From: JALZKA01 sp963721645
GTDB lineage: Bacteria > Actinomycetota > Thermoleophilia > Solirubrobacterales > 70-9
Assembly: GCA_963721645.1 (NCBI GenBank)
Contig: CAVRJK010000002.1
Coordinates: forward strand, 806,001 to 870,000
Length of the DNA: 64,000 bases
Direction: 5' to 3'
This document shows, piece after piece, positions 9,407-15,508 of this stretch. Numbering within the stretch: position 1 is the stretch's first letter; each line of letters opens with the position of its first letter. The notes under the pieces are model-generated. The model saw nothing but the letters and a program-made list of their open reading frames with translations, searched no databases and was not told the DNA's origin. A program made the position numbers and the translations under genes.

Positions 9407-10480
9407 ATGAGCGCAGATGCGATCACGATCGAGGGGGTGTCGAAGCGCTTTGGGGACTTCACCGCGGTGGACAACATCGACCTCGCGATTCCAAGCGGGG
9501 AGTTCTTCAGCCTGCTCGGGCCCTCGGGTTGCGGAAAGACCACGACGCTGCGGATGCTCGCGGGCTTCGAGGTCCCGACCGAGGGCCGCATCCTGCTCGA
9601 GGGCGAACCCGTCGAGGATGTGCCGCCCTACGAGCGAAACGTGAACATGGTGTTCCAGAGCTACGCGCTGTTCGGGCACCTGGACGTCGAGGGCAATGTC
9701 GCCTTCGGCCTCAAGCGCAGGAAGCGCCCGAAGGACGAGATCGCCGAGCGCGTCGCCGATGCTCTCAAACTCGTCGGGCTGGCCGACCGCGCCCATGATC
9801 GACCCACAAAGCTCTCGGGTGGGCAGCGCCAGCGCGTCGCCCTGGCTCGCGCCCTCGTCAATCGCCCCTCGGTGCTACTCCTCGACGAGCCGCTCGGGGC
9901 TCTCGACCTGAAGCTCCGCCGGCAGATGCAGGTTGAGCTCAAGCAGATTCAGCGCGAGGTCGGGATCACGTTCGTGTACGTGACCCACGACCAGGAGGAG
10001 GCACTTTCGATGTCTGATCGGATCGCGGTCATGTCGGGCGGCAAGATCGCCCAGTGCGGCCCGCCCGAGGACATCTATGAGCATCCAACCGGAGAGTTCG
10101 TCGCCGGCTTCATCGGGATCTCAAACCTGATCGAAGGAGTCGTCCAGGACGAGACGACCGTTCGCATCGGAACCGGGGAGCGCATTCCCGCCCCGATACC
10201 CGCGGACTGCGGCCAGGGTGAGACGGTTCAGATCTCCGTGCGGCCCGAAAAGATCGCGATCGATGACGAGATCGAGGAGGGCATGGTCAGCCTGGAAGGG
10301 ACTATCGAGGGCCGCGTCTACCTCGGCGTCTCGACCCAGATCACGGTCGGCCTGGGCAACGGCTCACGGCTTGTCGCACTCGAGCAGGCGACCTACCGCG
10401 CCTCAGCCGACGACCGCTGGGAACCCGGAATGAAGATCAAGCTCGGCTGGCACGCCGAGAACTCGATCGTCCTGCGCTGA
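9407..10480 (+). CDS. potA: Polyamine-type ABC transporter ATPase (PotA-like)
   Basis: 357-aa ATP-binding subunit. All nucleotide-binding motifs are intact: Walker A LGPSGCGKTTTLRML, signature KLSGGQRQRVALARAL, Walker B VLLLDEPLGALDLKL and the H-loop VYVTHDQEEALSMSD. The C-terminal 120 residues form the TOBE regulatory domain (VRPEKIAIDDEIEEGMV). It is the last gene of the PotD-B-C-A operon. The stop is followed 10 nt later by a tandem palindromic repeat that may act at the mRNA 3' end. Confidence 0.95.
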   Translation: MSADAITIEGVSKRFGDFTAVDNIDLAIPSGEFFSLLGPSGCGKTTTLRMLAGFEVPTEGRILLEGEPVEDVPPYERNVNMVFQSYALFGHLDVEGNVAFGLKRRKRPKDEIAERVADALKLVGLADRAHDRPTKLSGGQRQRVALARALVNRPSVLLLDEPLGALDLKLRRQMQVELKQIQREVGITFVYVTHDQEEALSMSDRIAVMSGGKIAQCGPPEDIYEHPTGEFVAGFIGISNLIEGVVQDETTVRIGTGERIPAPIPADCGQGETVQISVRPEKIAIDDEIEEGMVSLEGTIEGRVYLGVSTQITVGLGNGSRLVALEQATYRASADDRWEPGMKIKLGWHAENSIVLR

Positions 10481-10490
10481 GCGCCACCCC

Positions 10491-10560
10491 CGAGGGGTCA
10501 GACCCCTCACACTCTGCTCACAATCCGAGGGGTCAGACCCCTCACACCCTGCTCACAATC
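10491..10560. repeat. Two tandem 35-bp units with GGGGTCAGACCCC palindrome
   Basis: Units at 10491-10525 and 10526-10560 match at 34 of 35 positions. Each carries AGGGGTCAGACCCCT and then CTCACAC(T/C)CTGCTCACAATC. The second unit contains the stop codon and last codons of the ATP-grasp gene (minus strand). The first unit is therefore a copied gene tail plus palindrome. The palindrome is the same family as the array at 4640. Confidence 0.85.
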
Positions 10561-11420
10561 GCCCGCGCCAGCCGCCCCGCACCGTCGGGGCGCTCGTTGA
10601 AGTAGAGGTTGGGCTCGACCGCCTCGAGCTCCAACAGAACCGGCGCCCCCTCCTCATCTCGCAGCATGTCGACCCTGGCGTAGAGCGGCACGTAGTCGAA
10701 GCGTTCGGTGACGTGCCCGACGATCCGCTCGGCCAGGGCGAGCTCGTCGGGCTCGTAAGTGCCCGTAAGGACGAGCTCGGGGTCGTACATCGCCTCGGCG
10801 ACCATCAGATCGGTGTTCCGCACGGGCGCGACCTCGTCGGGGCGGAGTACCGAGCGCTTGCGGAGCGAGTGGCTGAACTCGCCGTCGATGAAGACGAGTG
10901 CCGTCTCCCCGGAATCGTCGACGGAAGACAGGAAGGGCTGGACCATCGCGGTGCGCCCGCTCTCGTGGATGGTCTCGATCAGGGCTCGCGCCTCCGTAGC
11001 AAGGCCTGGACCAAAGCGTCCGGTGTCGCGTCCGCCCGCTGAAACCGAAGGCTTGACCACCACTTCGCGCCCGTCTCCGTCCCAGCCCTCGCCGGGCTTG
11101 ACGAAGAGCGTCTCGACGATCGGGATACCCGCGGCGTCGAGGTCGGCGACGTAGGCCTTGTCCGAGTTCCAGCGGAGTAGCTCGGCCGAGTTGTGGAGAT
11201 TCGGACCTACTGAGTCCGCCCATTTGACGAACTCGTCGCGGCGCTTGGAGTAATCCCACGGGGAGCGGACCGCGACCGCGTCGTAGGAGGCCCAGTCGAT
11301 CTCGGCGTCCCACGGCTCGTAGGTGACCTCAGCGCCAAGCGATTCGAGCTCGGAGATCACGAGCTGGTCGTCGGTGAACTGGTCGGGCATCACGGTGCAT
11401 GTGGCGACGGCGATATTCAC
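10542..11420 (-). CDS. ATP-grasp domain protein (RimK/DcsG-like)
   Basis: 292-aa ATP-grasp ligase-type protein. Visible motifs are RSPWDYSKRRDEFVKWA, LHNSAELLRWNSDKAYVADL, the nucleotide-binding VVVKPSVSAGGRDTGRF and the C-terminal metal-binding segment VLLELEAVEPNLYF. This layout matches a family of actinobacterial ATP-grasp enzymes related to the cycloserine ligase DcsG and to RimK. These join a carboxylate to an amine; the substrate here is unknown. GTG 11420 is preferred over GTG 11471 because it begins the domain (NIAVATCTVMPDQ) and has TAGCCT 7 nt upstream, as expected for a leaderless mRNA. It is divergent from the NfeD-like gene. Confidence 0.8.
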   Translation of the reverse strand: MNIAVATCTVMPDQFTDDQLVISELESLGAEVTYEPWDAEIDWASYDAVAVRSPWDYSKRRDEFVKWADSVGPNLHNSAELLRWNSDKAYVADLDAAGIPIVETLFVKPGEGWDGDGREVVVKPSVSAGGRDTGRFGPGLATEARALIETIHESGRTAMVQPFLSSVDDSGETALVFIDGEFSHSLRKRSVLRPDEVAPVRNTDLMVAEAMYDPELVLTGTYEPDELALAERIVGHVTERFDYVPLYARVDMLRDEEGAPVLLELEAVEPNLYFNERPDGAGRLARAIVSRV

Positions 11421-11473
11421 GGCGCGGAGGCTAGAAGAGTCCCACCGAGCGGGCGGACCTAGACTCGCCACAG

Positions 11474-11803
11474 ATGCTCCTCACCGCCTCGATCGTCGGG
11501 CTCTTCATCCTGCCGGGACCCTGGAATGTGCTCCTGTTCGGGTTCGCGCTGGTGCTCGAGGTCGGCGAGGTCTACCTGTGGATCAAGTTCCTGGAGCGCT
11601 ACCGCGTGCGCGGCGGGGTGGAGGGCATGCTGGGCGAGAGGGCGACCGTGGTCGAGGCGTGCGACCCTGAAGGACTGGTGCGCGTGCGCGGCGAGTTGTG
11701 GAAAGCGCGAGCTGATCCCGGAGACCCCCTTTTTGAGGGGGAGCGCGGGACGGTGCTTTCGGTTGACGGTCTGATGGTGACCGTAAACCGGGAAGTCCGA
11801 TAA
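11474..11803 (+). CDS. NfeD-like membrane protein
   Basis: 109-aa protein with an N-terminal hydrophobic region of one or two spans (LLTASIVGLFILPGPWNVLL and GFALVLEVGEVYLW) and a C-terminal OB-fold of the NfeD type (LGERATVVEACDPEGLVRVR, then TVLSVDGLMVTV). NfeD proteins usually work with SPFH/stomatin proteins in membrane quality control, but no partner gene is adjacent. ATG 11474 lies 9 nt after a TAGACT -10-like box. Confidence 0.8.
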   Translation: MLLTASIVGLFILPGPWNVLLFGFALVLEVGEVYLWIKFLERYRVRGGVEGMLGERATVVEACDPEGLVRVRGELWKARADPGDPLFEGERGTVLSVDGLMVTVNREVR

Positions 11804-11850
11804 CCCAGAAGTGACACGCGCCGCTCCGCGAGCGTGTAAAACCTGTAGCG

Positions 11851-12243
11851 ATGAAGCGGCTTGGCAGCGGGGCGGCTGGAATCTTGCTCGTCTGCGCGCT
11901 CGTTATGGCCGCGCCGGCGCTCGCGAAGGTGCTCAAGGGGACCTCGGGCGACGACAAGCTGATCGGCTCGAAGAACGGCGACAAGCTGATCGGCAAGGGC
12001 GGTGACGACATCCTGCGCTCCTCCGAGGGAGGCGACCTCGTCATCGGTAACAAGGGCGATGACTTCATCAAGTCCGGCAAAGGCTTCGACGAGATTCGCG
12101 CCGGCAAGGGAGACGACGAGATCCACGTCCGCGATGGAAAGCCGGACCAGATCGATTGCGGACCGGGCAATGACACGGTCTTGGCGGACGAGGAGGAGGA
12201 CGGGCTTTTCGATTGCGAGAACGTGGAGGTGTTGAACGAATGA
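11851..12243 (+). CDS. Secreted RTX-like calcium-binding repeat protein
   Basis: 130-aa exported protein. Residues 1-25 form a Sec signal peptide (ILLVCALVMAAPALA). The mature part is built from glycine/aspartate nonapeptide-like repeats such as GTSGDDKLIGS, NGDKLIGKGGDDILRS and GKGDDEIHV, the beta-roll repeats of the hemolysin-type calcium-binding family. It ends with a Cys pair region (IDCGPGNDTV, FDCENVEV) common in actinobacterial members. Its stop overlaps the ATG of the phosphoesterase gene (ATGA), so the two are translationally coupled. Confidence 0.85.
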   Translation: MKRLGSGAAGILLVCALVMAAPALAKVLKGTSGDDKLIGSKNGDKLIGKGGDDILRSSEGGDLVIGNKGDDFIKSGKGFDEIRAGKGDDEIHVRDGKPDQIDCGPGNDTVLADEEEDGLFDCENVEVLNE

Positions 12244-13814
12244 GGCGGCCGAGTGACCATTCCGACTACTTCAACCGCGGGGAGCTGGCCGACCCGGGCG
12301 TGCTTGAGCGCGAGATGGCTTTGAAACCGGAGGCGACGCTTCGGCGACGGGAGTTCCTTGCGCGCACGGCAGCGGTTGCCGGTGGGGCCGCGCTCGCCTC
12401 GTATCTGCCCGCGGAGGAGTTGGTGGCCGAGGCCGCCCGCCGCACGGTTCACCGCAAGCTCCCGAGTCCGCAGAACCTGCCGATCGACACCTTCGTCGTT
12501 CTCATGATGGAGAACCGCTCGTTCGATCACTACTTCGGCTGGCACCCCAACGCGGACGCCAAGAACGACTTCACGTATCCCGCTCCGGGCGGGGGAACGG
12601 TGGACACATACCGCCTCTCCCCGGATTTCCAGGGTTGCGATCACCCCGATCCGGACCACGGCTGGACGGGCGGCCGGTTCCAGTGGAACCGCGGGAAGAA
12701 CGACCGCTTCGTGTTCGGGAACGAAGCTGGCACCGGTAGCGACGAGTTCGCCGCGGGCTACTACCTCGAGGAGGACGTCCCCTTCCTCCCGGCCGCGGCC
12801 GCGGGCTATCAGCTGTACGACCGCTGGTTCTGCTCACTCATGGCGTCTACCTATCCCAACCGCCACTATCAGTGGGGCGCACAGAACGGTGGCCAGAAGT
12901 CGAACCTCTTTCCGCCACAGGTCCCGGGCATGGAGACGGGTTTCACATGGGAGACGATCGCCGACCGCGCAGAGGCCAACGGCATCTCGTTCACCTATTA
13001 CAACTCGGACCTTCCGTTTGCTGCTCTGTACGGGGCCCGCGGAGTCGCGTGGACCAAGCCGGTGTCCACTTTCTACTCCGACGCTGCGGCCGGCACCCTG
13101 CCCAATATCTGCTTCGTCGACCCGCCCTTCCGGGACGGCGGCGGCGGTAATGGGCTCTCGGCCGACGAACACCCGCATGGCGATATCCGCCTCGGTCAGG
13201 CCTTCATGTCGGACGTCGCCAATGCCTTCATCGAGTCCCCCCATTACGAGCGGGGCGCGATGTTCATCAACTACGACGAATGGGGCGGCTTTTTCGACCA
13301 CGTCAAGCCCCCGTTCGTGCCTGATGACCGGCGAAACCAGGCCGACATCGACAACGACTGGGGCTTCACGGGGTTCCGGGTCCCAGGTGTTGCGATCTCC
13401 CCGTTCACGAAGGGAGGCCGGGTCAGCCACATGCCGGTGACTCACGAGTCGATCTTGAAGCTCATCTCCTACAAGTTCGAACTGGGACACCTCAACATGC
13501 GCCACAGATTCGCTTCCAACATCGGGCGCTCGTTCAACTTCAAAAAACCCGATCTCGAGCCGGCTGAGCTACCCATGTACGAGTTCCTGGAGGCGCAGAC
13601 CGCGCCTTGCGCAGCGCCGGGTGCGGCTGAGCGCCCAAAGGAACACGACATGGTCGGCCTGGAGTCGTCCGGCTATCTCGAATCACTCGGTTTCGAGGTT
13701 CCCGACGCGACTCTCGACCAGATCTTCCGCTACCCGGACAAGGTCAAGAAGGCGCTCGAAGAGGGCGACCGCAAGGCCGCGGAAGCCGCCGCCGGCCCCG
13801 CCCAACCCCGCTGA
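12240..13814 (+). CDS. Tat-exported phosphoesterase (phospholipase C/acid phosphatase family)
   Basis: 524-aa member of the phosphoesterase family that includes phosphatidylcholine phospholipase C and AcpA. After a long N region of about 35 residues comes a twin-arginine signal (LRRREFLARTAAVAGGAALA). The metal-site motif VLMMENRSFDHYFGW and the second motif NYDEWGGFFDHVKPP are intact. The length suits the family (about 500 aa). It starts at ATG 12240, overlapping the RTX gene stop. Substrate (phospholipid or phosphate ester) is not decided by sequence. A hairpin follows the stop at 13819. Confidence 0.9.
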   Translation: MRRPSDHSDYFNRGELADPGVLEREMALKPEATLRRREFLARTAAVAGGAALASYLPAEELVAEAARRTVHRKLPSPQNLPIDTFVVLMMENRSFDHYFGWHPNADAKNDFTYPAPGGGTVDTYRLSPDFQGCDHPDPDHGWTGGRFQWNRGKNDRFVFGNEAGTGSDEFAAGYYLEEDVPFLPAAAAGYQLYDRWFCSLMASTYPNRHYQWGAQNGGQKSNLFPPQVPGMETGFTWETIADRAEANGISFTYYNSDLPFAALYGARGVAWTKPVSTFYSDAAAGTLPNICFVDPPFRDGGGGNGLSADEHPHGDIRLGQAFMSDVANAFIESPHYERGAMFINYDEWGGFFDHVKPPFVPDDRRNQADIDNDWGFTGFRVPGVAISPFTKGGRVSHMPVTHESILKLISYKFELGHLNMRHRFASNIGRSFNFKKPDLEPAELPMYEFLEAQTAPCAAPGAAERPKEHDMVGLESSGYLESLGFEVPDATLDQIFRYPDKVKKALEEGDRKAAEAAAGPAQPR

Positions 13815-13818
13815 TAAA

Positions 13819-13861
13819 AAACGTCCCACGCCACGCCCTATAGGGGGCAATCGGGACGTTT
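13819..13861. terminator. AAACGTCCC hairpin, likely bidirectional terminator
   Basis: Arms AAACGTCCC (13819-13827) and GGGACGTTT (13853-13861) enclose an inner palindrome CCCTATAGGG (13836-13845). On the minus strand the hairpin is followed by a T6 run, so it should terminate the SDR transcript; it also lies just after the phosphoesterase stop. A very similar element occurs at 33322, so this is one of a repeated family and not a one-off stem. Confidence 0.75.
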
Positions 13862-13867
13862 GCCTCG

Positions 13868-14650
13868 TCAGGAGTCGTCTGATGCGGTCGAAGGCGTGAA
13901 CGTCTTGCCCCCGCCCGAAAGTGCGCGGCGCACCACCGAGGGCATCACCACGCGAGACGCGGCCACCAACGCGTAGGGGCGCGGCACGTAGCGCTCTGCC
14001 TTGCCGCCGGGACCTGCGTCCATGATCGCGTCCGCAACTTTGTCGGGCGTGGAGACGATCCAGCGGGTGAGCGGCTTCTCGTTCAGCTCTGCCTGGGGGA
14101 AGCCCTCGGTCGTGACGAATCCGGGGAGCACCAGGCCGACGTGTACGCCGTGCTCGCGCTCCTCGAGGTGGAGCGCATCGGTCCAGCCCGCCAGGGCGAA
14201 CTTCGAGGCCGAGTACGCGCCGGAGTTGCCGCGGGAGATCCGGCCCGCGGTGGAGGCGACGTTCACGATCGAGCTCGGCGCCGAGCGGCGAAGTACGGGC
14301 AAAAGAGCTTCCGTCAGCCGCGCGACGGCGTCGAAGTTGAGCTTCATGTGGCGCTCGAGGTTCTCCCAGCCTGTCTCACCGAACGTGCCTCGCCAGGCGG
14401 CGCCCGCGTTGTTGACCAGGAGATCAAGCCGGCCATGCTCGGCCTCAACCCTCGCGGCCACCTCCGCGGGAGCGTCATCCTCTGTCAGGTCGGCCGCGAT
14501 CACCGTGGCGCCGCCGATCTCGGAGGCCAGCGCCTCGAGGCGATCCTGCCTGCGCGCAACAAGGACCAGCTTGGCTCCGGGCTCGCGGGCGATGCGCCTC
14601 GCGGTCGCTTCGCCAATGCCGCTCGAAGCCCCTGTCACAAGTGCAATCAC
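13868..14650 (-). CDS. Short-chain dehydrogenase/reductase
   Basis: 260-aa classical SDR oxidoreductase. It shows the nucleotide-binding ALVTGASSGIGEATAR, the NNAGAA motif, catalytic Ser in SSIVNVASTAGR and the YSASK active-site pair (SGAYSASKFALAGW). GTG 14650 is chosen because it immediately precedes the Rossmann fold and has TAGCTT 7-8 nt upstream. The longer frame from 14731 adds an unconserved tail. Substrate is unknown. It stands alone, with its 3' end at the AAACGTCCC hairpin. Confidence 0.88.
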   Translation of the reverse strand: MIALVTGASSGIGEATARRIAREPGAKLVLVARRQDRLEALASEIGGATVIAADLTEDDAPAEVAARVEAEHGRLDLLVNNAGAAWRGTFGETGWENLERHMKLNFDAVARLTEALLPVLRRSAPSSIVNVASTAGRISRGNSGAYSASKFALAGWTDALHLEEREHGVHVGLVLPGFVTTEGFPQAELNEKPLTRWIVSTPDKVADAIMDAGPGGKAERYVPRPYALVAASRVVMPSVVRRALSGGGKTFTPSTASDDS

Positions 14651-14724
14651 GCGCCGGAAGCTAACTGATGCAGCATTGCTGTTGCCATAGCCCCACCAAA
14701 GCTGCAGAAGTTGTCCAGGAGCCC

Positions 14725-14753
14725 TCGGCATGCCTGCCCGGTGGCGGTAACAT
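14725..14753 (+). promoter_or_regulatory. Probable promoter of tRNA-Val/GNAT unit
   Basis: TCGGCA (14725-14730) and TAACAT (14748-14753) are separated by 17 bp. The expected start, about 14760, is just before the tRNA at 14764. The same TCGGCA -35 appears in the infC promoter at 20413. Confidence 0.5.
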
Positions 14754-14763
14754 CGACCGCCTC

Positions 14764-14836
14764 GGGCGCTTAGCTCAGTTGGGAGAGCGCCGCCTCGACA
14801 AGGCGGAGGTCACTGGTTCGAGCCCAGTAGTGCCCA
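14764..14836 (+). tRNA. tRNA-Val (anticodon GAC, with C33)
   Basis: A 73-nt cloverleaf can be folded. Acceptor GGGCGCT pairs with AGTGCCC (one G-T), the D stem is GCTC/GAGC, the anticodon stem CCGCC/GGCGG, the variable region AGGTC, and the T stem ACTGG/CCAGT with loop TTCGAGC. The anticodon loop is TCGACAA, giving GAC (14797-14799), valine. Position 33, almost always U in tRNAs, is C here (14796). The discriminator is A, and CCA is not encoded (TCG follows). The next gene starts 2 nt later. Confidence 0.9.
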
Positions 14837-14838
14837 TC

Positions 14839-15297
14839 GTGACCGCGATCCGTCGCGCAACACCCGCGGACGCCCCCGATGTGGCGCGACTTCTCCACGA
14901 CTTCAACACGGAGTTCGACGACTTCAGTCCCGGAGTCGAAGTTTTGACCGCGAACGCTCGCGAGATGATCGCCGGCGGCGACATGATCGTGATGCTGGCC
15001 GGCGAAGGTCCCGACGGATTCGCGGAGCTTCGCTTTCGCAAGTCAGTCTGGACCGCAAAGCTCGACTGCTACCTCGAGGAGCTCTACGTCGTGCCCGCCC
15101 TCCGCGGGCAGGGAATCGGGCGCACGATTCTGCGCGGGGCCATGGAAGTCGCTCGGGCCGAAGGAGCCACCTTCATGGAGCTCGGCACCAGCGAGGACGA
15201 CGAGGCGGCTCGCTCGCTCTACGAGAGTGAGGGCTTCACGAATCGCGAGGGCTCGCCCGACGGGCCGGTGATGTTGTTCTACGAAAGGAAGCTTTGA
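14839..15297 (+). CDS. GNAT-family N-acetyltransferase
   Basis: 152-aa acetyltransferase that would transfer acetyl from acetyl-CoA to an amine acceptor. The fold starts with IRRATPADAPDVARLLHDF, and the acetyl-CoA pyrophosphate loop is visible as VPALRGQGIGRTILRGAM (Q/RxxGxG/A). The end ARSLYESEGFTNREG is typical. GTG 14839 lies only 2 nt after the tRNA-Val 3' end, leaving no room for a ribosome site outside the tRNA. Translation is therefore probably from a processed, near-leaderless mRNA. The frame is open upstream through the tRNA, but that part is not protein-like. Confidence 0.85.
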   Translation: MTAIRRATPADAPDVARLLHDFNTEFDDFSPGVEVLTANAREMIAGGDMIVMLAGEGPDGFAELRFRKSVWTAKLDCYLEELYVVPALRGQGIGRTILRGAMEVARAEGATFMELGTSEDDEAARSLYESEGFTNREGSPDGPVMLFYERKL

Positions 15298-15325
15298 AAG
15301 GCGGTTTCGCTTGACCCCCGCCTTT
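15297..15325 (+). terminator. Stem-loop after GNAT gene
   Basis: AAAGGCGG (15297-15304) and CCGCCTTT (15318-15325) form a perfect 8-bp stem with a 13-nt loop right at the GNAT stop codon. The T tract is only three bases, so termination strength is uncertain. Confidence 0.45.
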
Positions 15326-15375
15326 ACCGGGTAGGGGTGGGCGACCCGTAGTTCCGCCCACGGAAGGAGAGCCAC

Positions 15376-15435
15376 ATGTACATCGGTATTGGAACCCTGC
15401 TCCTGATCATCATCATCATCATTCTCGTCACGTAA
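15376..15435 (+). CDS. 19-residue hydrophobic peptide
   Basis: ATG 15376 opens a 19-codon frame reading MYIGIGTLLLIIIIIILVT, ended by TAA 15433. The Shine-Dalgarno-like GGAAGGAG (15362-15369) sits 6 nt upstream. The peptide is one transmembrane-length hydrophobic helix with a GxG start and no charged residue. Small membrane peptides of this kind occur in actinobacteria, often with unknown or stress roles. It lies in an otherwise gene-free stretch between the GNAT stem-loop and the large membrane protein gene. No function can be assigned. Confidence 0.55.
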   Translation: MYIGIGTLLLIIIIIILVT

Positions 15436-15508
15436 TTCCGCACCTCTCGTACCGCCGTCCCTCCTGGCGCCGGGGCCCAGGGGCGCGCGGCTGTAGGCTC
15501 GCCGCCCG

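Noticed and set aside
14668..14838. Longer GNAT start at 14668
   Set aside because: It would translate through the tRNA-Val gene and adds residues with no match to the acetyltransferase fold.
15304..15338. Stress-sigma (GTTT...GGGTA) promoter before the 19-residue peptide
   Set aside because: GTTT at 15304 and GGGTA at 15329 are 21 bp apart, too far for SigB/SigF-type promoters.
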